Assembly (NCBI GenBank): GCA_051872535.1
Contig: JBJEDY010000010.1
Coordinates: forward strand, 1-18,567
Reading direction: 5' to 3'
Length of the DNA: 18,567 nucleotides
Source: CAOJBM01 sp051872535
GTDB lineage: Bacteria > Bacillota_I > Bacilli_A > RF39 > UBA660
The first letter of the stretch is position 1. Each line of letters starts with the position of its first letter. Below are positions 1 to 6,852 of this stretch, piece after piece. Made by a program: the position numbers and the translations under genes. The notes under the pieces were generated by a model, which saw nothing but the letters and a program-made list of their open reading frames with translations, had not been told where the DNA came from and made no database searches.

Positions 1-1254
1 AGTTGTAGTGAACCAACTACATCACCAGTAATAAGTGGAGATTTAATACCAGTAATAATAACAGATGATGGAACAGTAACAAAAGCTGATACAAGTACTA
101 AGTGGTATAGTTATTGCGAAAAGAAATGGGCGAATGCTGTAATATTAGAAGATAAAACAAAGACATATAATAATGGCGATATAATACCAGAAGATAATAT
201 ACAATCATACTTTGTATGGATCCCAAAATATAAATATAGATTATGGAATGTTGAATCAACTACAGATACAAAAACAGCATTAAGACCTGCACATTCAATA
301 GATATCGTATTTGATATAACAAACACTATCGATGAAGAAGGAGTATCATGTGCAACGCCAATGACAAGTGGTGGAAGTGGCAATTGTAGTAATGGTGAAT
401 ATATGACACATCCAGCCTTTATATCATTAGATGTAAATGGAATATGGGTAGGAAAGTTTGAAACAGGGTATAAAGGAGCAACAAGTACAGCTAGTGCTCA
501 AGTAAATGCTAATGACTCTACAAAGATAATAGTAAAGCCAAATGTCTATAGTTGGAGAAATAGTACAATATACAATATGTTTATGAGTTCATATAACTAT
601 GAAAGAGAATTAGGTTCTCATATGATGAAGAATAGTGAATGGGGAGCAGTAGCTATATTAAGCCATTCTAAATATGGAATAGATAAAGAAGTGAATATAA
701 ATAATAATAGTTCTTTTAAAACAGGATATAGTTCTTTATTAACTATTTCCCAAGGAACTTTTCCAGGAACATATGGAGATGGAGAAAACTATAATAAAAC
801 ATATAATACAAAAATTGGATATCTAGCGAGTACAACAGGAAATATTACTGGTGTATATGATATGAGTGGAGGAGCTCTTGAATATATGGCAGCATATATA
901 AGTGGAAATGTCGGATCAAGTGGATTTGATGAAACAACAATAGCAATAGAAGAATATAAAAAATATTTAGATGTGTATAGTTCATCAAGTGCAGTTCAAA
1001 CATACCAGTATCGAATCTTAGGAGATGCCACAGGAGAAATGGGACCATTCTTAACATATAATGATGGAGATGGAACGAGTAGATATCACAACAGTTGGTA
1101 CGCTGACTATTCGATTTTCGTAGAATCGTCTAACCCTTGGTTCCATCGAGGCGGCGTTTACTACAATGGTGTTCTCGCAGGCCAGTTCACTTTCGATAGG
1201 CATTCGGGCACGACTTACGGCGGCCTTTCGTTCCGCCTAGTATTGGCATATTAG
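1..1254 (+). CDS. FGE/C-type-lectin-fold surface protein, 5' truncated, with DGR-like variable C-terminus
   Basis: The reading frame is open from base 1, so the N-terminus lies outside the window; 417 codons are visible. The protein looks like a formylglycine-generating-enzyme (SUMF1)/C-type-lectin-like domain: FVWIPKYKY near codon 75, IWVGKFETG near 150, SWRN and MKNSEWGAVAILSHSKYG in the middle, then GNITGVYDMSGGALEY, which corresponds to the family's DMSGNVWEW element. It ends in NPWFHRGG, YNGVLAGQF and SFRLVL. The fold is used by many DGR target proteins as a ligand-binding scaffold. Codons 363-417 have composition unlike the rest of the gene (see findings). The upstream part prefers ATA, GGA and ACA codons, whereas the following genes favour ATT and GGT, suggesting a separate origin. 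No catalytic cysteine pair of true FGE is evident, so binding rather than catalysis is inferred. No terminator follows. Function beyond the fold is unknown. Confidence 0.75.
   Translation, partial: SCSEPTTSPVISGDLIPVIITDDGTVTKADTSTKWYSYCEKKWANAVILEDKTKTYNNGDIIPEDNIQSYFVWIPKYKYRLWNVESTTDTKTALRPAHSIDIVFDITNTIDEEGVSCATPMTSGGSGNCSNGEYMTHPAFISLDVNGIWVGKFETGYKGATSTASAQVNANDSTKIIVKPNVYSWRNSTIYNMFMSSYNYERELGSHMMKNSEWGAVAILSHSKYGIDKEVNINNNSSFKTGYSSLLTISQGTFPGTYGDGENYNKTYNTKIGYLASTTGNITGVYDMSGGALEYMAAYISGNVGSSGFDETTIAIEEYKKYLDVYSSSSAVQTYQYRILGDATGEMGPFLTYNDGDGTSRYHNSWYADYSIFVESSNPWFHRGGVYYNGVLAGQFTFDRHSGTTYGGLSFRLVLAY
1087..1254 (+). other. Candidate DGR variable region (VR) inside the surface-protein gene
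   Basis: From about base 1087 to the stop codon the DNA is suddenly GC-rich (84 of 170 bases in 1081-1250, against 58 of 170 in 901-1070 by hand count) and A-poor (16 of 100 in 1141-1240, against 43 of 100 in 901-1000). Codons switch to TAC, GAC, TTC, GGC, CTC and TCG. The encoded tail keeps the invariant skeleton of DGR-diversified lectin folds (SW, NPWF, RGG, NG, AG, F.F, G, SFR). Residues between these anchors are varied (H, V, L, Q, D, R, T, Y), at positions where homologues I recall often carry Asn. DGRs mutate template adenines, which depletes A in the target. No template repeat or reverse transcriptase is in this window, so the assignment is inferred. The left boundary is approximate. 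Confidence 0.55.
1237..1254 (+). other. Short hairpin at the 3' end of the candidate variable region
   Basis: CTAGTAT (1237-1243) pairs with ATATTAG (1248-1254) around a TGGC loop, giving a 7-bp stem with one G-T wobble that ends exactly at the stop codon. It has no following T-run, so it is not an intrinsic terminator. DGR targets often have a hairpin with a 4-base loop just after the variable region; this one could be equivalent or could be chance. Confidence 0.3.
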
Positions 1255-1316
1255 ATATATTTATAAATTGTATTTAATGGTTTAACTACTTTAAATGATA
1301 AAATTGTACTATTTGT

Positions 1317-1345
1317 TTGACTTACTCAATATAATTTGTTATAAT
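1317..1345 (+). promoter_or_regulatory. Promoter of the rplU-prp-rpmA operon
   Basis: TTGACT (1317-1322) and TATAAT (1340-1345) are separated by exactly 17 bases, a near-perfect vegetative sigma-A promoter. Transcription should begin near 1352, leaving a leader of about 100 bases before rplU. Confidence 0.85.
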
Positions 1346-1351
1346 TCTAAT

Positions 1352-1442
1352 GTTTTGAAGGGCTACTCATCAAAACCGCACTGAAGATTGGTTTAAAAGA
1401 TACTTTTATAAGTACACCACAAGGGCGCGTCTTAAAAAAAAT
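1352..1442 (+). promoter_or_regulatory. L21 leader-like structured 5' UTR
   Basis: This is the untranslated stretch between the promoter and the rplU ribosome site. TTTTGA (1353-1358) can pair with TCAAAA (1370-1375). AAACC (1373-1377) can instead pair with GGTTT (1390-1394); because they share bases the two stems exclude each other. A third hairpin, TACTT/AAGTA, lies at about 1402-1415, followed by a GGGCGCG block that is strikingly GC-rich for this genome. An L21 leader upstream of rplU is a known cis-regulatory RNA family in Firmicutes, thought to bind L21 for autoregulation. Position and structure fit, but I assign the family from context rather than from a covariance match. Confidence 0.6.
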
Positions 1443-1456
1443 AAGGAGGTATGAAG

Positions 1457-1759
1457 ATGAAAGCTATATTTGTAACAGGTGGAAAACAATATTATGTTTC
1501 TGAAGGCGATGTTATCTATGTTGAAAAATTAGATACTGAAGCAGGAAAAGATGTTACATTTACTGATGTATTATTTGCTGATGGAAAAGTTGGTACTCCA
1601 ACTGTAGCAGGTGCTAAAGTAATTTGTACTGTTGAAAAACATGGTAAACAAAAGAAAATTGTTGTATTTAAATATAGACCTAAGAAAAAATATCGTAAGA
1701 CTCAAGGTCATAGACAACCATATACTAAATTAGTTGTTAAAAAGATAGAAGTTAAATAA
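1457..1759 (+). CDS. rplU: 50S ribosomal protein bL21
   Basis: This encodes bL21, a 100-residue protein of the large ribosomal subunit that binds 23S rRNA. The start MKAIFVTGGKQYYVSEGD matches the family's TGGKQYxV opening, and the basic C-terminal half (FKYRPKKKYRKTQGHRQPYT) is the rRNA-binding signature ending in the usual KI. I chose ATG 1457 rather than the in-frame ATG 1451: AAGGAGG (1443-1449) is only 1 base from 1451 but 7 bases from 1457, and the resulting N-terminus is the family's normal one. It is first in an operon with prp and rpmA, the universal Firmicutes order, and its stop codon shares a base with the prp start (TAATG). Confidence 0.97.
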   Translation: MKAIFVTGGKQYYVSEGDVIYVEKLDTEAGKDVTFTDVLFADGKVGTPTVAGAKVICTVEKHGKQKKIVVFKYRPKKKYRKTQGHRQPYTKLVVKKIEVK

Positions 1760-2073
1760 TGATTAAAGTTGCGGTTAAGTATAAGAATAATAGCATTAAT
1801 AATGTAATAATTACTGGTCATGCTAATTACGATGATTATGGAAAAGATATTGTATGTGCTTCAGTTAGTTCAATTGTTATTACAACTATTAATGGAATTA
1901 TTGAAATTGATGAAAATGCGATCTTTTATCAAGATTTAGATAATAAAGTAGTTATAGATGTTTTAAAAGAAAATGATGTTGTTATAAAATTATTAAACAA
2001 TATGGTTGAGTTATTAAAACAGCTAGAAACACAATATAAAGAATGTATTAAAGTTAATAAGGAGGAAATTTAA
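1759..2073 (+). CDS. prp: Ribosomal-processing cysteine protease Prp
   Basis: Prp (YsxB, DUF464) is the cysteine protease that removes the N-terminal extension of ribosomal protein L27 in Firmicutes and related bacteria. The 104-residue protein has the two family motifs: GHA with catalytic His21, and the G-DIVCAS-VS stretch with catalytic Cys33. It lies, as usual, between rplU and its substrate gene rpmA. The ATG shares its A with the rplU stop codon and there is no strong ribosome site of its own, so it is probably translated by coupling to rplU, which would keep its level tied to L21. The L27 encoded next carries a matching cleavable extension, supporting an active protease. Confidence 0.94.
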   Translation: MIKVAVKYKNNSINNVIITGHANYDDYGKDIVCASVSSIVITTINGIIEIDENAIFYQDLDNKVVIDVLKENDVVIKLLNNMVELLKQLETQYKECIKVNKEEI

Positions 2074-2074
2074 C

Positions 2075-2362
2075 ATGATAAAAATGTTTTTAAATATCCA
2101 AAAATTTGCACATGTTAAGGCTCAAGGTTCAACTCATAATGGACGTGATAGTGAAGGTAGAAGACTTGGTGCTAAAGCTGCAGATGGAGAACTAGTTAGT
2201 GCTGGCTCTATATTATATCGTCAAAGAGGAACAAAGATTTATCCAGGAAAAAATGTTGGTATTGGTGTAGATCATACATTATTTGCTAAAATTTCTGGTT
2301 ATGTTAAGTTTGAACGTAAAGGTAGAGACAAAAAACAAGTTAGTGTATATGAAACTAAATAA
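2075..2362 (+). CDS. rpmA: 50S ribosomal protein bL27 with Prp-cleavable N-terminal extension
   Basis: bL27 reaches into the peptidyl-transferase centre of the 50S subunit. The 95-residue product has the family core KAQGSTHNGRDSEGRRLGAK, and the later segments RQRGTKIYPGKNVGIGVDHTL and GYVKFERKGRDKK are diagnostic, though divided here for length. The N-terminus reads MIKMFLNIQKF-AHVKAQG. The LN-Q-F-A arrangement matches the Firmicutes Prp site (usual LNLQFF-A), so cleavage before Ala12 would expose the functional N-terminus. AAGGAGG (2059-2065) sits 9 bases before ATG 2075, which I prefer over the in-frame ATG 2084. A terminator starts inside the stop codon. Confidence 0.97.
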   Translation: MIKMFLNIQKFAHVKAQGSTHNGRDSEGRRLGAKAADGELVSAGSILYRQRGTKIYPGKNVGIGVDHTLFAKISGYVKFERKGRDKKQVSVYETK

Positions 2363-2386
2363 TATCATCGGAAGATGGTATTTTTT
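2361..2386 (+). terminator. Intrinsic terminator of the rplU operon
   Basis: AATATCATC (2361-2369) pairs with GATGGTATT (2374-2382) with one wobble around a GGAA tetraloop, followed by T residues to 2386. The stem starts within the rpmA stop codon (2360-2362). Confidence 0.85.
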
Positions 2387-2410
2387 AATCTGTTAATTTA
2401 CTATAAAATG

Positions 2411-2419
2411 TGCTAAAAT
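2411..2419 (+). promoter_or_regulatory. Extended -10 promoter for trmB-obgE
   Basis: TGCTAAAAT is an extended -10 (TGnTAAAAT). The -35 position (TGTTAA, 2391-2396, 17-base spacing) is poor, and overlaps the end of the previous terminator's T-tract. Transcription would start near 2426, leaving a very short leader, so the exact start is uncertain. Confidence 0.55.
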
Positions 2420-2437
2420 TCTTGTGAGGTGTTTGAT

Positions 2438-3073
2438 GTGCGTTATAATACTGTAAAAAATGCTAATGCGATTTTAGATAATAGTAAATATTTAATAAAA
2501 AATCCTAAAAGTTATAGAGGTAAATGGAATACTTTATTTAAAAATAATAATCCTATTTGTTTAGAACTTGGTATGGGTAGAGGAAGTTTTATAATTAATA
2601 TGGCAAAAACTCATCCTAATATTAATTATATTGGCTTAGAATTAGATATTAATCAAACAGCGACAGCTTTATCTAATATTCATGGTGAATTACCTAATTT
2701 ATTTATGATATGTGCTGATGCTTCTGATATAATAGATTTCTTCGGAAGAGAAATAGATACAATCTATTTAACGTTTTCTGAACCTTGGCCTAAAAAACAG
2801 GATGAAAAGAAGCGTTTTACACATATTAATTATTTAAAATTATATGATCGCATTTATAAAAAAGATAAACACATAATATTAAAGACAGATAATAAAATAT
2901 TGTTTGCTTCAGCTTTAGAGAGTTTAAGTGATTATTGGTATACTTTTAAAAAAGTAAGTTTAGATTTACATAATGATGAGCGAAAAATAGAAAATATTAT
3001 GACGGATTTTGAAACACAATATTTCAAGGAAAGAAGACCTATATATTATTTAGATGCTTATTTTAAAAATTAG
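2438..3073 (+). CDS. trmB: tRNA (guanine-46-N7)-methyltransferase
   Basis: TrmB uses S-adenosylmethionine to methylate N7 of G46 in the variable loop of tRNAs. The 211-residue protein shows the Rossmann SAM-binding loop CLELGMGRGSF (from residue 41), the acidic IGLELD turn (65-70), the family motif FSEPWPKK (113-120, usually FSDPWPKK), and the C-terminal TDFETQYF block corresponding to the usual TEYE. I chose GTG 2438 rather than GTG 2429: GAGGTG (2426-2431) overlaps 2429 but is 6 bases before 2438, and the product then begins MRY, like the MR start typical of the family. It forms a two-gene unit with obgE, 20 bases downstream. Confidence 0.92.
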   Translation: MRYNTVKNANAILDNSKYLIKNPKSYRGKWNTLFKNNNPICLELGMGRGSFIINMAKTHPNINYIGLELDINQTATALSNIHGELPNLFMICADASDIIDFFGREIDTIYLTFSEPWPKKQDEKKRFTHINYLKLYDRIYKKDKHIILKTDNKILFASALESLSDYWYTFKKVSLDLHNDERKIENIMTDFETQYFKERRPIYYLDAYFKN

Positions 3074-3093
3074 TTAGAGAAAGGACGATGTTT

Positions 3094-4368
3094 ATGTTTG
3101 TAGACAATATAGTTATAAAACTTATTGCAGGTAAAGGCGGAGATGGTTGTACCTCTTTTCGTCGTGAGAAGTGTTTGCCTATGGGCGGTCCTAATGGTGG
3201 ATCTGGTGGACATGGTTCAGATATCGTCTTTGTTGTTGATAAAGGTTTAAAAACATTAGTTGATTTACGCTATATGCGTAAAATTACCGGTGATAAAGGG
3301 GTTAATGGTAAAGGAAGTAATAGAAATGGTGCAAATGCTGCTGATGTGATAATTAAAGTACCACAAGGAACAACTTTGATTGACGAAGATACGGGTCTTG
3401 TAATTGCTGATTTGGTTCGAGAAGATGATAGATGTGTAGTTTGTCATGGCGGTCGTGGAGGTCGTGGTAATACAGCTTTTGTTACCCAAAGTAATCCAGC
3501 ACCAAAAATGAGTGAATATGGTGAACCAGGAGAAGAAAGAATAGTTAGATGTGAGTTAAAAGTATTAGCAGATGTGGGTTTAATAGGAATGCCTTCTGTT
3601 GGTAAAAGTACTTTCTTAAGTATGATTAGTGCATCAAAACCCAAAATTGCCGCATATCATTTTACAACATTAAATCCTAATTTAGGGGTTGTAAAACTTA
3701 AAGATAATCGTAGTTTTATTGTTGCTGATTTACCAGGATTAATTGAAGGAGCTAGTACAGGGGCTGGTTTAGGACAACAATTCTTAAGACATGCGATGAG
3801 AACTAAGGTTTTAGCACATGTTTTAGATATGGGTGCATTTGAAGGAAGAAATCCGATTGAAGATTTTGAAATAATTCGTAATGAAATTAAAAATTATAGT
3901 GAAAAATTAGCACGTAAACCAGAAATTGTTTTAGCTAATAAAATGGATTTAGAAGGTGCTTTAGATAATTTAAAAAAATTTAAAGAAAAATATAAAAATA
4001 TACCAGTAGTAGAAATTAGTGCTTTAAATAATACGGGAATTGAAGAAGCATTAAAAAATATTGCTGATATACTGGATAATTGTGAAGAAGAATCTATTTA
4101 TGATGAGTCTGAATACGAAAGTCATATTATATATAAGTTTAAGAATGAAAAACCCTATACAATTACTAAAGATGGTGATGTTTGGGTTATAAAAGGGGAT
4201 GAAATCGAAAAACTATTTAAAATGACTAAGTTTACTGAAGATGAAAGTGTTTTAAGATTTGCAAGAAAATTACGTGGAATGGGTGTTGAAGATGAATTAG
4301 AACTTATGGGCGCAAAACGTGGTGATGATGTTCAAATCTTAGATTATATGTTCCAATTTAAAGAATAG
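3094..4368 (+). CDS. obgE: GTPase Obg
   Basis: Obg is an essential GTPase that associates with the 50S subunit and acts in ribosome maturation and stress signalling. The 424-residue product has all three domains. The glycine-rich Obg fold runs about 1-158 (MFVDNIVIKL, GGPNGGSGGHG, HGGRGGRGNTAF). The G domain carries G1 GMPSVGKS (165-172), G3 DLPG (212-215), G4 NKMD (282-285) and a SAL G5. The C-terminal OCT domain ends in ELELMGAKRGDDVQI. ATG 3094 is preferred to ATG 3088 because the AGAAAGGA ribosome site is 9 rather than 3 bases away and MFVD is the canonical N-terminus. A terminator begins at its stop codon. Confidence 0.97.
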   Translation: MFVDNIVIKLIAGKGGDGCTSFRREKCLPMGGPNGGSGGHGSDIVFVVDKGLKTLVDLRYMRKITGDKGVNGKGSNRNGANAADVIIKVPQGTTLIDEDTGLVIADLVREDDRCVVCHGGRGGRGNTAFVTQSNPAPKMSEYGEPGEERIVRCELKVLADVGLIGMPSVGKSTFLSMISASKPKIAAYHFTTLNPNLGVVKLKDNRSFIVADLPGLIEGASTGAGLGQQFLRHAMRTKVLAHVLDMGAFEGRNPIEDFEIIRNEIKNYSEKLARKPEIVLANKMDLEGALDNLKKFKEKYKNIPVVEISALNNTGIEEALKNIADILDNCEEESIYDESEYESHIIYKFKNEKPYTITKDGDVWVIKGDEIEKLFKMTKFTEDESVLRFARKLRGMGVEDELELMGAKRGDDVQILDYMFQFKE

Positions 4369-4390
4369 CCACTTTTTGTAGTGGCCTTTT
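4368..4390 (+). terminator. Intrinsic terminator after obgE
   Basis: GCCACT (4368-4373) pairs with AGTGGC (4380-4385) around a T-rich loop, followed by CTTTT. The stem is short (6 bp) and begins on the last base of the TAG stop, so termination may be partial. Confidence 0.65.
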
Positions 4391-4393
4391 CAA

Positions 4394-4422
4394 TTGAAAA
4401 AGTGTTATTTTTATAGTAATAT
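4394..4422 (+). promoter_or_regulatory. Promoter of the anchored surface protein at 4447
   Basis: TTGAAA (4394-4399) and TAATAT (4417-4422) have 17-base spacing, placed directly behind the obgE terminator. The predicted start near 4429 gives a short leader with the ribosome site AGGAAAG (4438-4444). Confidence 0.65.
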
Positions 4423-4446
4423 TAAAAATAGAGAGTAGGAAAGAAT

Positions 4447-5949
4447 ATGACGAAGAGGAAATCAATATTTTTAATATTTATTGCTACCTTATTGATAATT
4501 TGTATTTCTTTAGGTGTGTCTTATTCATATTTCAAAAAAACAAATAAACAATCTTTAATTAATACAGCTGCAACAAAGTGTTTAGAACTTAGTTTAACAG
4601 GCAAAAATGAGATAGATTTACAAAGAACAATTCCAATAAGTGATGAAGAAGGAATGGGGTTAGAACCATATATTTTTACAGTAACAAATACTTGTTCCTC
4701 TTCGATTGAATATGATGTTATATTAGAATCTCTTGTTGATACTTCATTTCAAAATACTAGTATTCAAGTAGCTTTAAATAATGATTATAATTTATATTCT
4801 GAATATAATGATGCTACTAAAACTTTTACTGATTCTATATCTGCAAAAAGATTAAAAAGAGATGTTTTAGATTCTGAAAACAATAGTAAAACCTATGAAT
4901 TAAGATTATGGATTGATAAGGATGCTCCATTAACAGAACAAAACAAAACTTTTTTAGCTAAAATAATAATATATGGTGCTGCTGTTAAGTTAGATTCTGA
5001 AGGTAATATTGTTCAAGGTGGATTATCTGGTGGAGGATCTGGAAATATAGATGAACCGACACCACCAGTATGTAATAAACCAGAAATAGATCATAATTTG
5101 TTATGTCATAGAGCAACAACTTTACATACAGAAATATGCAATCAATCTAGTACAAGTCATTATTGTTCAGCATCTGGTTCAATTGGAAAAGGTAATACAA
5201 TTACATATGGAAATACAACAATAACTAGTGGTGAATACCATACTGGTGATGCTTTTACTTGTGATGTTAATAGTGATGGAATATATGATGAAGAAAAAGA
5301 AAGATTCTATTATGTATCTGACTATTTTAATCCAAATACTCAAGAATTTGATCCCCAAACAGCTACACTTATATATTATAGTAATACAATGAATGATACT
5401 CCTAGTTTAAATACAATTTCTTATTATGGTAGTAACAATTATCAAGGACCAATTTCTGCTGCAACATATTTACCAAAAGTTTCTCAATGGAAAAATACAA
5501 GACTAATTCAAGCGGCTAGACAGATATTAGCTGTTCCTACAACAGATAATCCTTTATTAAGTTATAAATATACTATGAATAATGGAACAAAAAACGATTT
5601 GGTTGTGTTTGACTATAGTCTGTATGCAGCAAGATTATTAACTGCCCAAGAAATAATTAAAGGTTGCGGTATAATGGTTGGAAAAGAAGGAGAAGAAATG
5701 AATGGTCAACTTGAAAATCAAACACCTAGTTGTAGATTTTTGCTTGAAAATACTAAATATGCTAGTAATTCTTCTGCAAATGGATATTGGTTAGAAAATC
5801 CTCGTTATGCTTATGATTTTAGTATTTACTATGTAAATGGTGTTGAACGTTTAGGTTATGATCGAAATATTATTAGCCATTGGGCAAGTAATAATTCACT
5901 AGGTGTAAGACCAGCTATTGATGTTGCTAAATCTGAATTAAGTTGTTAA
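4447..5949 (+). CDS. Membrane-anchored or secreted protein with DUF6273-like C-terminal domain
   Basis: The 500-residue product begins with a basic stretch and a hydrophobic segment at about 7-26 (signal peptide or anchor), followed by SYSYF. Residues about 30-190 are a predicted beta-rich module with FTVTNTCSSSIEYDV, resembling CalY/TasA-type matrix proteins. A GGGSG linker at about 195 and a PTPP turn lead to a cysteine-containing C-terminal half. That half has YAARLLTAQEIIKGCG, NGYWLENPRY and the closing GVRPAIDVAKSEL, which match the DUF6273 pattern (RLPT..E, WL..P, GVRPxI), itself a lectin-like fold. It has its own promoter and terminator between obgE and the Tad operon. Unlike the gene at 1-1254, its tail is AT-rich with no composition jump. 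It is probably a surface binding protein; whether the neighbouring Tad apparatus handles it is unknown. Confidence 0.7.
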   Translation: MTKRKSIFLIFIATLLIICISLGVSYSYFKKTNKQSLINTAATKCLELSLTGKNEIDLQRTIPISDEEGMGLEPYIFTVTNTCSSSIEYDVILESLVDTSFQNTSIQVALNNDYNLYSEYNDATKTFTDSISAKRLKRDVLDSENNSKTYELRLWIDKDAPLTEQNKTFLAKIIIYGAAVKLDSEGNIVQGGLSGGGSGNIDEPTPPVCNKPEIDHNLLCHRATTLHTEICNQSSTSHYCSASGSIGKGNTITYGNTTITSGEYHTGDAFTCDVNSDGIYDEEKERFYYVSDYFNPNTQEFDPQTATLIYYSNTMNDTPSLNTISYYGSNNYQGPISAATYLPKVSQWKNTRLIQAARQILAVPTTDNPLLSYKYTMNNGTKNDLVVFDYSLYAARLLTAQEIIKGCGIMVGKEGEEMNGQLENQTPSCRFLLENTKYASNSSANGYWLENPRYAYDFSIYYVNGVERLGYDRNIISHWASNNSLGVRPAIDVAKSELSC

Positions 5950-5976
5950 GAATAGTAAAAGAACTATTCTTTTTTT
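5948..5976 (+). terminator. Intrinsic terminator after the DUF6273-like gene
   Basis: AAGAATAGT (5948-5956) pairs perfectly with ACTATTCTT (5963-5971) around a 6-base loop, followed by TTTTT. The left arm begins inside the TAA stop (5947-5949). Confidence 0.88.
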
Positions 5977-6034
5977 ACTATGAAGAGAAAAAGATGTTTA
6001 ATTTGTAATTTTTTTATGAAAAAAGATATAGTTG

Positions 6035-6043
6035 TGATATAAT
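6035..6043 (+). promoter_or_regulatory. Extended -10 promoter of the Tad operon
   Basis: TGATATAAT is a consensus extended -10 element. The -35 region about 17 bases upstream (around 6014-6020, TTATGAA) is weak, typical for extended -10 promoters. Expected start is near 6050. Confidence 0.65.
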
Positions 6044-6081
6044 TGTTTATAGTATGGGGTAATAGATAGGCAAGTGATAGT

Positions 6082-6852
6082 ATGGCTAGTAAAAAAGGTA
6101 AAACTGTTTGTGTCTTTTCAGCTAAAGGTGGTGTAGGAAAAACTACAAATGCTATTAATTTAGCTGGTATATATAAATTGCTTAATAAAAAAGTATTAAT
6201 TGTTGATTTGGATTTATTTGGTGGAGGAGTAGCTCTTGCTCTTAATAAAACGCCTGATAAAACAATATACGATATGGCTTTTGATGTTATGAATGGAAAG
6301 TATAATGATTTTAAAGATTATATAACTGTTTTTGACGATAGTATTCATTTTATTGCATCTCCAAAAGATCCGCGTTGTGCATCAAAAATAGATACAAAGT
6401 ACTTAGATTTAATTTTAGATAGAGCAGTTTATTTATATGATGTTGTTATTATTGATACTAATTTTGTTTTAGATGAAATGAATCTTTATATGTTAGATCG
6501 AATTGATAAAATATTATTTATTGTAACTAATGATCCTTTTGATGTTAAAAATATGAAATCATTATTAACTATATTCCATGAATTAAAGATAGATAAATAT
6601 AAATTACTTTTAAATAATAGTCGTGATCCTTTTAAAGATTATTTTTCAATATATGACATTCGAAATATTTTAAATAATAATATTGACTATACTTTAAGTT
6701 CAGGTTTGTATTTAAAAGATATGGAGAATTTTGTAATGGCTGGTAAGATAATTACTTTAGAACCACGAATGAGTAATGTATTTAGTAAAGATTATAATAC
6801 ATATATGACAATGGCCTTAGATTTAATAGATGGTGGTGAGAAGAATGAATAA
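6082..6852 (+). CDS. tadZ: TadZ/CpaE-like ParA-MinD family ATPase
   Basis: This is a 256-residue SIMIBI-class ATPase. It has the deviant Walker A KGGVGKTT (15-22, with the signature lysine in KGG), DLDLFGGG (42-49) and the Walker B-like VVIIDTN (121-127). In Tad pilus loci the TadZ/CpaE protein localises the motor to a site on the inner membrane. It is much shorter than classical CpaE, lacking the N-terminal receiver-like domain, and consists of the ATPase domain alone. Its identity as TadZ rests mainly on position: it is followed directly by tadA, tadB and tadC in one transcription unit. The ribosome site is weak (AAGTGAT about 5 bases before ATG). Its 3' end overlaps tadA by 8 bases. Confidence 0.85.
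   Translation: MASKKGKTVCVFSAKGGVGKTTNAINLAGIYKLLNKKVLIVDLDLFGGGVALALNKTPDKTIYDMAFDVMNGKYNDFKDYITVFDDSIHFIASPKDPRCASKIDTKYLDLILDRAVYLYDVVIIDTNFVLDEMNLYMLDRIDKILFIVTNDPFDVKNMKSLLTIFHELKIDKYKLLLNNSRDPFKDYFSIYDIRNILNNNIDYTLSSGLYLKDMENFVMAGKIITLEPRMSNVFSKDYNTYMTMALDLIDGGEKNE

Noticed and set aside
1087..1254. Composition shift explained by a simple insertion from a higher-GC genome
   Set aside because: It remains possible, but the break lies inside the lectin domain with the family anchor residues kept in frame, and is confined to the part that DGRs change. I therefore rank it below the DGR explanation.
3265..3644. Minus-strand genes opposite obgE
   Set aside because: They mirror the glycine-rich Obg domain on the other strand and have no recognisable product or signals.
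5650..5949. A second diversified variable region at the end of the 4447-5949 gene
   Set aside because: The tail has the same AT-rich composition and T-ending codons as the rest of the gene, with no GC or adenine shift.
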